Shown here piece after piece: positions 39,501 to 46,465 of a DNA stretch of 48,597 nucleotides; within the stretch, counting starts at the first letter, position 1; every line of letters begins with the position of its first letter. The notes beneath the pieces were generated by a model that was not told the DNA's origin, did no database searches, and saw nothing but the letters and a program-made list of their open reading frames with translations. Both the position numbers and the translations under genes were made by a program. This stretch comes from an uncultured Bacilli bacterium (GTDB lineage: Bacteria > Bacillota_I > Bacilli_A > RF39 > UBA660), in NCBI GenBank assembly GCA_947626535.1, contig CANQSO010000003.1, positions 1-48,597 of the forward strand. The letters run 5' to 3'.

Positions 39501-40625
39501 TGTTGGATTACATTTTCCCGTATCTTTATCAAGTTTTTTAATTTTAACTTTTCCTAAATACATCTTATCATATACTGTTAATGATACATCTGGTTTTTGA
39601 GTAGTAATTTCAAAATAATGCTTATCGTTGTCGATTTCATAATTTTTCCCTGCTTTTGATTCTTGTACGTAATAGCGTCCGATATCTAAATTATCAATAC
39701 TTACCATACAATCTGGTCCTATTGTTAAATCTTTAACAAATGTTCCATTATCTTTGTATAATTTATAAACTGCTCCAATTAATGAACCACCATTTTGAGC
39801 TTTACAAGTTTTATTATCAGCATCATACTTTTTTAAAGTTAATGAACCACCTTTAATAGTTCCACTTATTGATGATGTTACTGAATCAATATTACCTGTT
39901 AATATTTGATTTTGATAGTAGTCTGAAATGTAATAAATTGTTGGTCTATCATAGGCTTCACTTTTTTTCTCTAAATTTACTTGATATTTACCTGTGCTAG
40001 TTGGTGTTACCGTTAATTTATTTCCATTTATTGTTGCATTACAATTAGTGCAACTAGCAACTTTAAAATTTGCTAAGACATTATTACTATCAGTTAAAAC
40101 TTTAGATTCCCCTAAAGTTAAATTTGAAGTAGTTCCATTAAAACTAGGTTTCTTATTATGTTCTTCCACTAATCTTTTAATTTCTTTTCTTTCAGCTGAA
40201 ATATCATATCTTGCACCAGAATCATTATATGTATAATATCCCTCTGGCGAATTTGTTACAGCCTCCCATATCATTGCTTGTGTTGCTAGACGATAATCAT
40301 TTGTTTGATGTCCAGGATACCACCAACCATAATATGAAATTTGAACTACTTTATCTTTTAATGATGAACTTATTCTTGTATCGTTCCAGTCCCATGATTC
40401 TCGATATTCATATCCGTAGTTGGTTTCTACGTGTGGCTCTACACAAAATGTTGGAGCATTATTTACATAAAAAAATGAGGCTTTGTCTACTTCATTTGAA
40501 CCATCAGCCCAGTGATATGATAAATCCATCTCATAATACAATTTAAGTGTTGCTGCCTTAGGTTTATCTACTATAAATAAACTACTAAGTAACAATACTA
40601 AAACATAAAAAAATTTCTTCTTCAT
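36510..40625 (-). CDS. LPQTG-anchored thioester/CnaB repeat adhesin
   Basis: A 1371-residue surface protein. After a signal peptide (1-24) comes a thioester domain with Cys61 (TFCVEP) and Gln116 (ATQAMIWE), which can form an internal thioester that bonds covalently to a target. Then follow about eleven CnaB/SpaA-type domains, each starting with a Lys-bearing strand (LEFTKED) and ending in a YFEI strand, so intramolecular isopeptide bonds are likely. The end is LPQTG (1328-1332), a membrane helix and a Lys-rich tail. Domains 7-10 are close copies. The first three CnaB domains and domain 5 carry conserved Cys pairs. It is probably the ICE's mating-pair or host-surface adhesin, anchored by the ICE sortase. 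Confidence 0.93.
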   Translation of the reverse strand: MKKKFFYVLVLLLSSLFIVDKPKAATLKLYYEMDLSYHWADGSNEVDKASFFYVNNAPTFCVEPHVETNYGYEYRESWDWNDTRISSSLKDKVVQISYYGWWYPGHQTNDYRLATQAMIWEAVTNSPEGYYTYNDSGARYDISAERKEIKRLVEEHNKKPSFNGTTSNLTLGESKVLTDSNNVLANFKVASCTNCNATINGNKLTVTPTSTGKYQVNLEKKSEAYDRPTIYYISDYYQNQILTGNIDSVTSSISGTIKGGSLTLKKYDADNKTCKAQNGGSLIGAVYKLYKDNGTFVKDLTIGPDCMVSIDNLDIGRYYVQESKAGKNYEIDNDKHYFEITTQKPDVSLTVYDKMYLGKVKIKKLDKDTGKCNPTSLGSLTGTEFALYKKDGTFIKKLIIDNNCEAEATDLLLGDYYLIETKAGKNYELDSKREDFSITKDGLNITKTFYNKIYLGKIKIQKLDKNNNSCNPQGKAKLVGAVYGVYDNTGKLVTKVTIGDNCIGETDRILLLNDYTVKEIISPFGYRLDPSTYRVSVTKENADGVINVVSKDEVYSTNLHINKTYLTENGVNAEVGAKFDIISKTTNKLVATITIDESATASTKLPFDDYIIRQTKGISGYKLAKDINFSVTEKSKEDEYITLLNEPYSAKIRVKKIDMEGNAVPISGIRFKIFDITNNKYVCQKGTYPNVATYCEFETDKNGEFITLDMLYPGRYRLEEIDQPIQGYVWNANGLEFEINENSKIVYDETLGEDILDLEFANQEVKGLIELYKIGEKVEIKDGNFTYFEAPLSNVTFGLFDEKGNLIKEYTTDDKGYIRIENLKLGKYTLKELKTLDNYILDETIYNVTLEYKDQYTSIISKTFKNKNYLKKGKLEFSKTDITTGKAIKDTKIEIYTSNDELVFSGITDDEGKIIINELFAGKYYIVEKEASTGYRLSNEKVYFEIKENKEIVKAKMANKKKEGDLEFTKEDIATGKGLAGAEIEIYNADTNELVFKGVTNENGKIVVKSLEYGRYRIVEKVAPDSYVLNEEPVYFEITEDGQIYKAVMTDKKITGNLEFTKEDLKTGETLANAEIEIYNMDTNELVYKGTTDENGKIFVENLEYGHYKIIEKKSPESYVLSDEPVYFEIKIDGEIVKSVMKNEKITGSLEFTKEDFSTEKAIPDTEIEIYDAKTDEVIYTGKTDENGKIVINEIPYGDYYILEKSAPVPYALNYEKMYFSIKENGEVVKSTMKDKIITGNLIFTKTNEKGTPLKGVKIAIYYKDGTLLGKYITDEKGQVKIENLEYGEYYIKELETIENYVLNDEVVYFSIIEDGKDVEVGLVNTHLPQTGVHDYSRLITAGLITIGASLVIISDIKNKKKNKVKGSTKK

Positions 40626-40652
40626 TTCTTACCTCCCTTACAATTTTTTTAA

Positions 40653-40892
40653 TTAATTATGAATTACTACATCCATTAACGGTGTAGAATAAATACCCAG
40701 CATTTGATGATAATTATTAATTTTTTCATACAAATAATCCAAATGCTTAATTAAAACTTGATATCGTTCAAGCGAAATATCTAAGCCTGCTAATGCTCTA
40801 AAATATTCAGCATTAGAAATATTAAGTTTTGCCGTTCGTTGATTAATTAATTTTTTAAAATCATCAGATACTGCAAATTTCATCTCTGCCAT
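40653..40892 (-). CDS. Small DNA-binding-like protein upstream of the adhesin
   Basis: 79 residues. The N-terminus MAEMKFAVSDDFKKLINQRT, then LNISNAEYFRALAGLDI, looks like a ribbon-helix-helix domain (MobC or plasmid-copy type), followed by a helix. I use the ATG at 40892, spaced six bases from GGGGGTG; two earlier ATGs overlap that site. It sits between the sigma-like gene and the adhesin, so it could regulate adhesin expression. Confidence 0.55.
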   Translation of the reverse strand: MAEMKFAVSDDFKKLINQRTAKLNISNAEYFRALAGLDISLERYQVLIKHLDYLYEKINNYHQMLGIYSTPLMDVVIHN

Positions 40893-40942
40893 TTCCATCA
40901 CCCCCATTTCATTTAGTTTTTTTACGAGCTCCCTATAAACTC

Positions 40943-40969
40943 AAAAAAAAAGAATGAATTTAATCACTC
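40943..40969 (-). terminator. Terminator after the sigma-like regulator gene
   Basis: GAGTGA and TCATTC pair (one G-U) around a six-base loop, followed by nine T residues on the minus strand. The first arm covers the stop codon. Confidence 0.65.
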
Positions 40970-41482
40970 TTCACAATATTTTTCTAACTCTGTCCACATT
41001 TTTACAATACAGCTTTTTTTGATTCTTTGTAAATAAGTTTTAGAAATACCAATTATTTCGGCAATACTTTCTTCCGATTTATGTTGAAAAAAAGTATTAA
41101 TTAAATAAACACATTCCGAATTAGTTAATCGGCTACTTACATCTAAAATTGTATTATAAATCTCTGTTGTTAGTATTTGTTTATCAACATATTTTTCAAC
41201 TGCTTTTTCAATTTGACTTTGACTTGATTTTTGAAAGCATATTTCCTTTGATTCATAAGTAGGAGTTATTCTCATAGCATTTGATACTGGAAATTTATAT
41301 AGATATTTTGCCGATTTAAAATTATCAAATAATTTTAGTAATTTTTTTCTTTCATTCAAAATATCATAATAATTTAACAAATCTTCGCCTAGTAATTCGT
41401 TTTGACTATTACTTATTTTTACATTTTGTTCTATTGCGTCGCAAATGTTTACTAATTGTTCAAACGTTACTATTGCATTCAT
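40964..41482 (-). CDS. Sigma-70 region 4-like regulator of the ICE
   Basis: 172 residues. The C-terminal part, LTNSECVYLINTFFQHKSEE then SIAEIIGISKTYLQRIKKSC, is a helix-turn-helix of the sigma region 4 / ArpU type. No region 2 is present, so it is probably not a full sigma factor; Tn916 Orf7 and phage ArpU are functional parallels. The start is the ATG at 41482, eight bases after AGGAGG. A leader peptide and attenuator precede it, so its synthesis is probably the switch for ICE gene expression. Confidence 0.7.
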   Translation of the reverse strand: MNAIVTFEQLVNICDAIEQNVKISNSQNELLGEDLLNYYDILNERKKLLKLFDNFKSAKYLYKFPVSNAMRITPTYESKEICFQKSSQSQIEKAVEKYVDKQILTTEIYNTILDVSSRLTNSECVYLINTFFQHKSEESIAEIIGISKTYLQRIKKSCIVKMWTELEKYCEE

Positions 41483-41505
41483 CACTATTCCTCCTACCTA
41501 TTAAA

Positions 41506-41549
41506 AAAGAGATTTCAAGAGTGCATAAAAACACAATTAAAATCTCTTT
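41506..41549 (-). terminator. Attenuator hairpin before the sigma-like gene
   Basis: On the minus strand AAAGAGATTT (41540-41549) and AAATCTCTTT (41506-41515) form a perfect 10-bp stem around a 24-base loop, followed by a T tract. The 5' arm is made of the last codons of the 19-codon leader peptide. A ribosome finishing the leader would cover that arm and permit readthrough. Confidence 0.75.
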
Positions 41550-41596
41550 GATTTTTCTTTACTACTTTCTAAATCTTTTTTCAGTAAACAAATCAT
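41537..41596 (-). CDS. Leader peptide (19 codons) upstream of the sigma-like gene
   Basis: An ATG at 41596, behind CAGGGGATG, opens a 19-codon frame (MICLLKKDLESSKEKSKRF) ending at 41537. It lies between a promoter and an attenuator whose 5' arm overlaps its last codons. Small size, a good ribosome binding site and this placement are characteristic of leader peptides controlling transcription attenuation, as known upstream of tet(M) in Tn916. No resistance gene follows; the first gene is the sigma-like regulator. Confidence 0.65.
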   Translation of the reverse strand: MICLLKKDLESSKEKSKRF

Positions 41597-41627
41597 AAAT
41601 GAATCATCCCCTGTAAATATGTGACTT

Positions 41628-41655
41628 ATTTTAATACAATTTATTAAATTGTCAA
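41628..41655 (-). promoter_or_regulatory. Promoter of the ICE leader and sigma-like gene
   Basis: TTGACA (41650-41655), a 16-base spacer and TAAAAT (41628-41633) on the minus strand, about 32 bases before the leader-peptide ATG. This is the most upstream promoter clearly belonging to the ICE. Confidence 0.7.
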
Positions 41656-41769
41656 GAGTAGAAAAATCATACTTATAAAAAAACGAGCTATTTCCTTTCA
41701 GAATTAACTCATTTTACCTCATTATACACTACTCTAGTCTATAAACAATAAACTAAATAGTATTTTTTT

Positions 41770-41817
41770 AGTAAACCAATTAGTAAACCAAATAGTAAAC
41801 TAAATAGTAAACTAACT
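41770..41817. repeat. Four tandem 12-bp repeats
   Basis: Four consecutive units of the type AGTAAACYAAWT cover 41770-41817, with a fifth diverged copy near 41748-41760. The last unit overlaps the stop codon of the oxidoreductase gene. The 12-bp period keeps the units on nearly the same helical face, which suits a protein-binding array, but simple repeat slippage is also possible. Confidence 0.75.
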
Positions 41818-43551
41818 TTTTTCAATTATCTTTTCTAAAGTTGTTATTTTCTTATTTTTTATTAGATATTCTAAATAACTATAATAGATAAAAGCAAATA
41901 TTTTATTTTTAAAAGTTCTATCAAGCAAACCACCTGCAACATTTTTTGTATCATCTATTGAAATAAAAACTTCATAACAATTTTTTTCTACTACATATTT
42001 TAAATTATTGTATAATGTATAATTTTCTTTGTAATTAATTGAACTTATTATTTCTTCTTTTTCTAAATTTCTATCTACAAAATTAGAATAATTTCTTAAT
42101 CTCTTAGCAATATATCTATAAGTATATTCATTTCTTATATTAATTTTTTCTACTTTATTTTTATTATTATAATAGTTATGAATGCCTTTTGCACAAGAAT
42201 ATAATATTTCAATTGCTAAAGCCTGGTCTTTAATGTCCCCTTTACATTCTTTATTATTTAAAAAATTTGTTAAAAATATTTCTCTTGATAATTCGTTATA
42301 GCCCAAAATTTTATTCTTTTCTCTTTCAGTATATAAATCGCCTAAATGAATTTCTTTAAATGGTTCTTTATTTACTAGAGGATTACTAAAAATATAAATA
42401 TCGAAATGCTCTAAGCCACCAACTTTTTCTTCATCATTTGTTCTTTCACTTATTTCTTTAGATTGATAACTATGTACTTGAATATTTAAAAGATGTCCTA
42501 TTTCAATATTTATTCTCTCATGTCTAATTCTACCATTACTTTTATAAAAATCTCTTGTTTCAATCCACTCTCTTCTCGACACTCCGTTATGTATTAAATT
42601 AAGATTTGCAGTTGTTATTGTAAAACCGTTTTTATTATAAAATGTTAATAAACCATGATAATCTTTCTCACCATATTTATTAAATTTAGGGTTTGAATTT
42701 TCGTTATAGTAATTAGGAATATTTTGATTTTTAAATAATCTTTTATAATCATCTATTGTTAAAACATTCATCTCATCATTTGGCGTGAATACTTTTGAAT
42801 ATACATCACCACTAGTAATTTTTTTGTTTCCCCCTAAACTATCATTTATTTTAATAAAATCACTTAATAAATCTATAAAATGATATCCACTATGAAACAA
42901 TTTCCCATAACCATACTTGTAAGGATGATTTTCTTTATCCATATCATGTGGAAACTCCCAAGCACCGTCAGAATGGAATATTTCAATATTAGTTATTGGC
43001 ATTTGATATTTATCTACAATTTTTTGCAATTCTTTTTTAACTAATTCATAACCTTTGTGATATTGTCTTTGACACATTACCTTACAAGATGATTTTGAAT
43101 TGTTTGCTAATTCTAATAATTCATAATATTGTTTTCTTATTTTTTCTATACTAGATAAACTAGTCATATTTTTTGTTACAGTAATTGGCTTATCAGTTAA
43201 TACATTTATATTATTTTCTAAGGCAAATTTTAAATACATAAAATGAGCCTTTGGTTCAGTTGAAATCATTATATGACTTATTTCTAAAACTTTACAAATA
43301 GCTAATAAATTACTTTTAATTTCTTTTGATAATTCTTCTTTGTCCTTTAATTCGTCATTAATAGTAAAAATCTTAGTATTTTTAAAACCATTTTCATCTA
43401 AATATTGCCTTACTTGTCCTTTCTTACTATCTAAATCTACAACTAAAGATAAATTAACATTATGTTTTTTAAAATAATTTATATATATTCTTTTGGCGTG
43501 TGGACCTAATCCTATTAAAGCTACGGATATTTTGTTTGATTTCATATTCAT
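41812..43551 (-). CDS. Gfo/Idh/MocA-family oxidoreductase with a long C-terminal extension
   Basis: The N-terminal Rossmann domain starts ISVALIGLGPHAKRIYINYF (NAD(P)-binding GxGxxA-like), with HIMISTEPKAHFMYLKFALE and VLTDKPIT (the EKP-type motif, here DKP) in the first 125 residues. The second domain includes the large sheet region around LFHSGYHFIDLLSDF. Relatives oxidise sugars or other hydroxylated compounds. At 579 residues it exceeds the usual 330-400 by about 180, most of it an uncharacterised helical C-terminus. The substrate is unknown. A GAGG ribosome binding site precedes the ATG. Confidence 0.8.
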   Translation of the reverse strand: MNMKSNKISVALIGLGPHAKRIYINYFKKHNVNLSLVVDLDSKKGQVRQYLDENGFKNTKIFTINDELKDKEELSKEIKSNLLAICKVLEISHIMISTEPKAHFMYLKFALENNINVLTDKPITVTKNMTSLSSIEKIRKQYYELLELANNSKSSCKVMCQRQYHKGYELVKKELQKIVDKYQMPITNIEIFHSDGAWEFPHDMDKENHPYKYGYGKLFHSGYHFIDLLSDFIKINDSLGGNKKITSGDVYSKVFTPNDEMNVLTIDDYKRLFKNQNIPNYYNENSNPKFNKYGEKDYHGLLTFYNKNGFTITTANLNLIHNGVSRREWIETRDFYKSNGRIRHERINIEIGHLLNIQVHSYQSKEISERTNDEEKVGGLEHFDIYIFSNPLVNKEPFKEIHLGDLYTEREKNKILGYNELSREIFLTNFLNNKECKGDIKDQALAIEILYSCAKGIHNYYNNKNKVEKINIRNEYTYRYIAKRLRNYSNFVDRNLEKEEIISSINYKENYTLYNNLKYVVEKNCYEVFISIDDTKNVAGGLLDRTFKNKIFAFIYYSYLEYLIKNKKITTLEKIIEKS

Positions 43552-43639
43552 AATAGGACCTCTTTTCTTTAATTGTTTCCTATTATAATTATGGATATTA
43601 TTTTTGTATAATATAAATTTTATATATTGCTATATAAAA

Positions 43640-43667
43640 AATGAATAACAAATTTTAATTGTTATCC
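43640..43667 (-). terminator. Terminator after the Nudix gene
   Basis: On the minus strand ATAACAATT and ATTTGTTAT form a hairpin over the Nudix stop codon, followed by a T-rich stretch. Confidence 0.6.
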
Positions 43668-44209
43668 ACTCCATATAAACGCTTATAATAATTTAATATT
43701 GCATAATCTCTTTTTACAATAAATCTTGCGTGATAAACACTCATATTACCTTCAAATTTAGATCCGATTAATTTTTTCTCACAATCTTTAATTTTTTTCA
43801 TTGCTTCTTCAATATCTAGCCAAAGCAAACTTGCTTCTTCACCTTTTTCTTGTTCCGTTAAATTTAAAGTTTTATTATCTTTTACAACGTGAGCAACATA
43901 AACATAAGAAGTTTGTTTAAAATTATCATGTGATTTTAATTCCTCAACCGTTCCTAAACAGTCATCTATTTCAATAATACAACCTGTTTCTTCTAAAGCC
44001 TCACGTTTAAATGCTTTAATTGGTTCTTCATCTTCTTCCATTCCACCACCAATTAATTTATACTCACGTTTTGCCTCTTTATATAATATTGCAATTTTAC
44101 CATCATTATTTAAGATAATGCCTCTTGCCCCAAATCTAATTCTTGGATTATTAAATGGAATAATTTCTAAATCTAAATCTTCATCTGTTATTTTTTTAAA
44201 ACACTTCAT
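43655..44209 (-). CDS. Nudix hydrolase
   Basis: 184 residues with a full Nudix box around residues 54-76: GG(M)EEDEE, then KREALEETGC, matching G-x5-E-x7-REUxEExGU. The preceding strand RFGARGIILNNDGKIAILYK is the usual core strand. These Mg-dependent enzymes cleave nucleoside diphosphates linked to another group; the specific substrate is not evident. It lies between the oxidoreductase and a LysR gene on the same strand. The ATG at 44209 follows GTGGTGAAGT. Confidence 0.88.
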   Translation of the reverse strand: MKCFKKITDEDLDLEIIPFNNPRIRFGARGIILNNDGKIAILYKEAKREYKLIGGGMEEDEEPIKAFKREALEETGCIIEIDDCLGTVEELKSHDNFKQTSYVYVAHVVKDNKTLNLTEQEKGEEASLLWLDIEEAMKKIKDCEKKLIGSKFEGNMSVYHARFIVKRDYAILNYYKRLYGVDNN

Positions 44210-44278
44210 ACTTCACCACTTCTTTTTTTTGTCCTAACGTAATTTATTTTATCATATATCTTTTATAATTAAAATAAA

Positions 44279-44307
44279 AATAAACTGACACATAAGCCAG
44301 TTATTTT
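44279..44307 (-). terminator. Terminator after the LysR gene
   Basis: AAATAACTG and CAGTTTATT pair on the minus strand around a ten-base loop and are followed by a T-rich run, just downstream of the LysR stop. Confidence 0.65.
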
Positions 44308-44312
44308 TTAAT

Positions 44313-45197
44313 TTAATTATTGTTCAATAACAATTCTACAAACTTTTTTGCAATATTATTTATAGAGCTTTTAGAATATATTACTCCAATACTATTTAAT
44401 GGCATTTTTTCTTTTAAATTTAAAATTTTTAAGTCATTAGTTATTGCCTCATCTTCAATAAAATATCCTATATAATTATTTTGCTTTATAAAATCAGCCA
44501 TTAATTTTGAATCAGGCATTTCAATATTAGGTTTCAATTTAACATTATATGTTTGTAAAAATTCGTCTAAATATTGCCTTCTTCTTGATGAACCTGGAAT
44601 TACTAAATTATATTTACTTAAATCTTTTAATGACTTAATATTATTTTCAATTTCTTCATAATATTTTTTTGAGCAAGCAAAACAAGTATTAAATTTATCA
44701 AATGACTTTATTGCCATATCATCTTTTTCACTAAAATTTATTTGAGGTAGATAATCTATTAAAATATCAATTTTATGATTTAATAAATATTCGTTTAAGT
44801 TCTTAGCACTATCAGTAATAATTTTAATTTTTACTTTAGGATAATTTTTACTAAAAATATTTAAAAATTTACATAGTTTATTATCAGCTATATTTCGTGT
44901 AGTTCCAATAATTAAATTACCACTTAATTCATCACTAAATAAATTTTTGGAATAGCTTTCGATACTATTAAAATTTTTATCTAATTGTTCAAACAACTTT
45001 TCCCCATCACTAGTTAATGTAATACCTTTGTTACTTCTATTAATTAATTTTAAATGTAACTCATCTTCTAAATTTTGAACACTTTTACTTAAATTCGGTT
45101 GAGCCAAACAATATTTTTTAGCTGCTACAGTAAAACTTTTTTCCTTAGCTACTAAATAAAAATCATACATATTTGCAAGACTGTTTCTTATATTCAC
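44313..45197 (-). CDS. LysR-family transcriptional regulator
   Basis: The N-terminal winged helix-turn-helix (FYLVAKEKSFTVAAKKYCLA, then QPNLSKSVQNLEDELHLKLI) is followed by the ligand-binding periplasmic-binding-like domain to residue 294. The start is a GTG behind AGGGGTGA. LysR proteins usually control a divergent neighbour; here no divergent gene exists, and the downstream Nudix and oxidoreductase genes run in the same direction, so its target is unclear. A promoter lies at 45226-45254. Confidence 0.92.
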   Translation of the reverse strand: MNIRNSLANMYDFYLVAKEKSFTVAAKKYCLAQPNLSKSVQNLEDELHLKLINRSNKGITLTSDGEKLFEQLDKNFNSIESYSKNLFSDELSGNLIIGTTRNIADNKLCKFLNIFSKNYPKVKIKIITDSAKNLNEYLLNHKIDILIDYLPQINFSEKDDMAIKSFDKFNTCFACSKKYYEEIENNIKSLKDLSKYNLVIPGSSRRRQYLDEFLQTYNVKLKPNIEMPDSKLMADFIKQNNYIGYFIEDEAITNDLKILNLKEKMPLNSIGVIYSKSSINNIAKKFVELLLNNN

Positions 45198-45225
45198 GAT
45201 ATATCACCCCTAAAATTTGTTTTAT

Positions 45226-45254
45226 ATACTACATCAAAATATATAAAATGTCAA
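45226..45254 (-). promoter_or_regulatory. Promoter of the LysR gene
   Basis: TTGACA (45249-45254), a 17-base spacer and TAGTAT (45226-45231) on the minus strand, about 29 bases before the GTG start; overlapping TATATA offers an alternative -10. Confidence 0.6.
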
Positions 45255-45314
45255 TTTTTTACAGTAATAACTTTTGATTAACTTTTATTTAATTAACTAT
45301 TATTTTATAAGCAA

Positions 45315-45344
45315 AACAAGAAAACATTTAATTGTTTTCTTGTT
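45315..45344. terminator. 12-bp hairpin between the LysR gene and the unknown gene upstream of it
   Basis: AACAAGAAAACA and TGTTTTCTTGTT pair perfectly around a six-base loop. Only a short T-rich stretch follows on either strand, so terminator function is likely but not certain. The surrounding 45198-45474 holds no convincing gene. Confidence 0.5.
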
Positions 45345-45474
45345 ACTAATTTTTTCTCTAATAAGCATTTTGTCTATTTCTTCATTTTTTAATAATTTTT
45401 TTTGCTTTTTATCTGTCCGTTTTCTAACTTAGGTGCAATTTTTCATTACAAACTAATTCAAATTCTTATTTATT

Positions 45475-45894
45475 TTATCCATTCAATTGGACATGTTCAT
45501 CTAACTTTAAATCATCTATAAAATCAATACTTATAATATGTTCATCTAATTTACTTTCGCAAAAAACAATTTCACCAGAATATTGAAATTTCCAATCAGG
45601 ATTAGAATCGTCCTTTTTAAAGACTATTCTTATTTGAGGTCTTCCAATATTATTCTTTATATATTCGTCAGAATATACAGAACCATAAAATTCTCTTAAA
45701 CATATTTCTAGCATAAAATCCAAAATTTTATCTTTTTCTTTTAAATATTTTTCTGCAATTCTATTAGCATATTCAACAGTTTCTTCATCAAAAATATTAT
45801 TATTAATTAATATTAAGTATTCTTTACTCTCAAAAACATATTCATCCTCAATATAATATTCTGGATTACCATAATTAAAATCTTCTTTCTTCAT
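45475..45894 (-). CDS. Unknown acidic protein, possibly immunity-like
   Basis: 139 residues, acidic, soluble. The C-terminal half alternates strands, with GEIVFCESKLDEHIISIDF the most distinctive segment; such a GEIxxxExxLDEHxIxIxF pattern is seen in some proteins of polymorphic-toxin immunity loci, but I cannot name the family with confidence. An AAAGGA ribosome binding site precedes the ATG at 45894. The neighbourhood also has a SUKH protein. No toxin gene is visible. Confidence 0.55.
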   Translation of the reverse strand: MKKEDFNYGNPEYYIEDEYVFESKEYLILINNNIFDEETVEYANRIAEKYLKEKDKILDFMLEICLREFYGSVYSDEYIKNNIGRPQIRIVFKKDDSNPDWKFQYSGEIVFCESKLDEHIISIDFIDDLKLDEHVQLNG

Positions 45895-46053
45895 AATTTA
45901 TTTCCTTTCTTATATAATAAAATTACTATATTCTTTAATAATTGTAATTAAAAAATAAAGGAATGTCAACACCATTTGTTTTAGCATTTGTTTTCACGTT
46001 AATCCACTATTTCTATAAACCACTAATATCTACTTGCTACATTAAGTACCTTT

Positions 46054-46329
46054 TTATTTTTGACGTTTTAGCATTTTATTAATGCTAGTATATAAAACAT
46101 TTATAAATAATAATTCAATTAATGTAAAAACAATCGTAACATTATTTACAAACCCTAAGCTAATAAATGTTACTGAGCCATTATAATCAATACCGAAACT
46201 ATCAGCAATATATATTCCAAAAGAATGGTTAATCTTAATTAAAATATAAACTAATAGAGCAAAGAAAACATATTTAAGAATTTCAATTATATCTTTAAAA
46301 ATTATAATTATTACATCCATAATATCCAT
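46054..46329 (-). CDS. Small membrane protein with two or three helices
   Basis: 91 residues. Hydrophobic stretches include VIIIIFKDIIEILKYVFFAL near the N-terminus and VTIVFTLIELLFINVLYTSI near the C-terminus, with a short soluble loop between them. The start is uncertain: ATG at 46329 or a TTG four codons upstream. It is divergent from the XRE gene on the other strand and could be its partner. Family not recognised. Confidence 0.55.
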   Translation of the reverse strand: MDIMDVIIIIFKDIIEILKYVFFALLVYILIKINHSFGIYIADSFGIDYNGSVTFISLGFVNNVTIVFTLIELLFINVLYTSINKMLKRQK

Positions 46330-46418
46330 ACTTATCGCCAACTTTACCTAGTTATAATATACTTGTTTTTTTGCATAAAGTAAACACTTTTCTTTAACAC
46401 TTGTGCAAAAGACTTTTG

Positions 46419-46447
46419 TTTAACAGTTATATAAAATAAATTATACA
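46419..46447 (+). promoter_or_regulatory. Probable promoter of the XRE gene
   Basis: TTTAAC (46419-46424), a 17-base spacer and TATACA (46442-46447), followed by GGAGGATT before the ATG at 46466. The -35 is imperfect. Confidence 0.45.
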
Positions 46448-46465
46448 TTTATATGGAGGATTATT

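Larger units (their letters stand above)
12227..41656. mobile_element. Integrative and conjugative element (serine-recombinase type)
   Basis: This continuous minus-strand array encodes recombinase, methylase-helicase, sortase, VirD4, relaxase with helpers, an oriT-like region, VirB4, PrgI, VirB6, a VirB2-like pilin, SSB, an adhesin and regulators. This is the set expected for a Gram-positive ICE of the broad Tn1549-like gut group. The left end interrupts a DGR-type gene. The right coordinate marks only the last sequence that clearly belongs to the ICE (the promoter of its first regulator). The true right end is not located and may lie beyond 48597, because the missing 5' half of the interrupted gene does not appear. 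No antibiotic resistance gene is recognised. Confidence 0.85.

Noticed and set aside
36510-40625. Regular repeats suggestive of a CRISPR array or satellite
   Set aside because: The period is about 276 bases, in frame, and encodes CnaB domains; there are no short identical repeats with unique spacers.
12249-41656. Antibiotic resistance gene, expected because of the tet(M)-like leader arrangement
   Set aside because: No ribosomal protection protein, methylase of the Erm type, aminoglycoside enzyme or efflux gene is recognisable in the element.
41770-41817. CRISPR-like short repeats
   Set aside because: The units are contiguous, without spacers, and only four in number.
45360-45440. Lys-rich open stretch on the minus strand upstream of the LysR gene
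   Set aside because: It has no start codon after the preceding stop and no ribosome binding site; at most a decayed fragment.
45990-46030. CTATAAACC shared with the recombinase end of the ICE (12233), considered as the other att site
   Set aside because: A nine-base match in AT-rich DNA is not convincing, and no fragment of the interrupted gene lies beside it.
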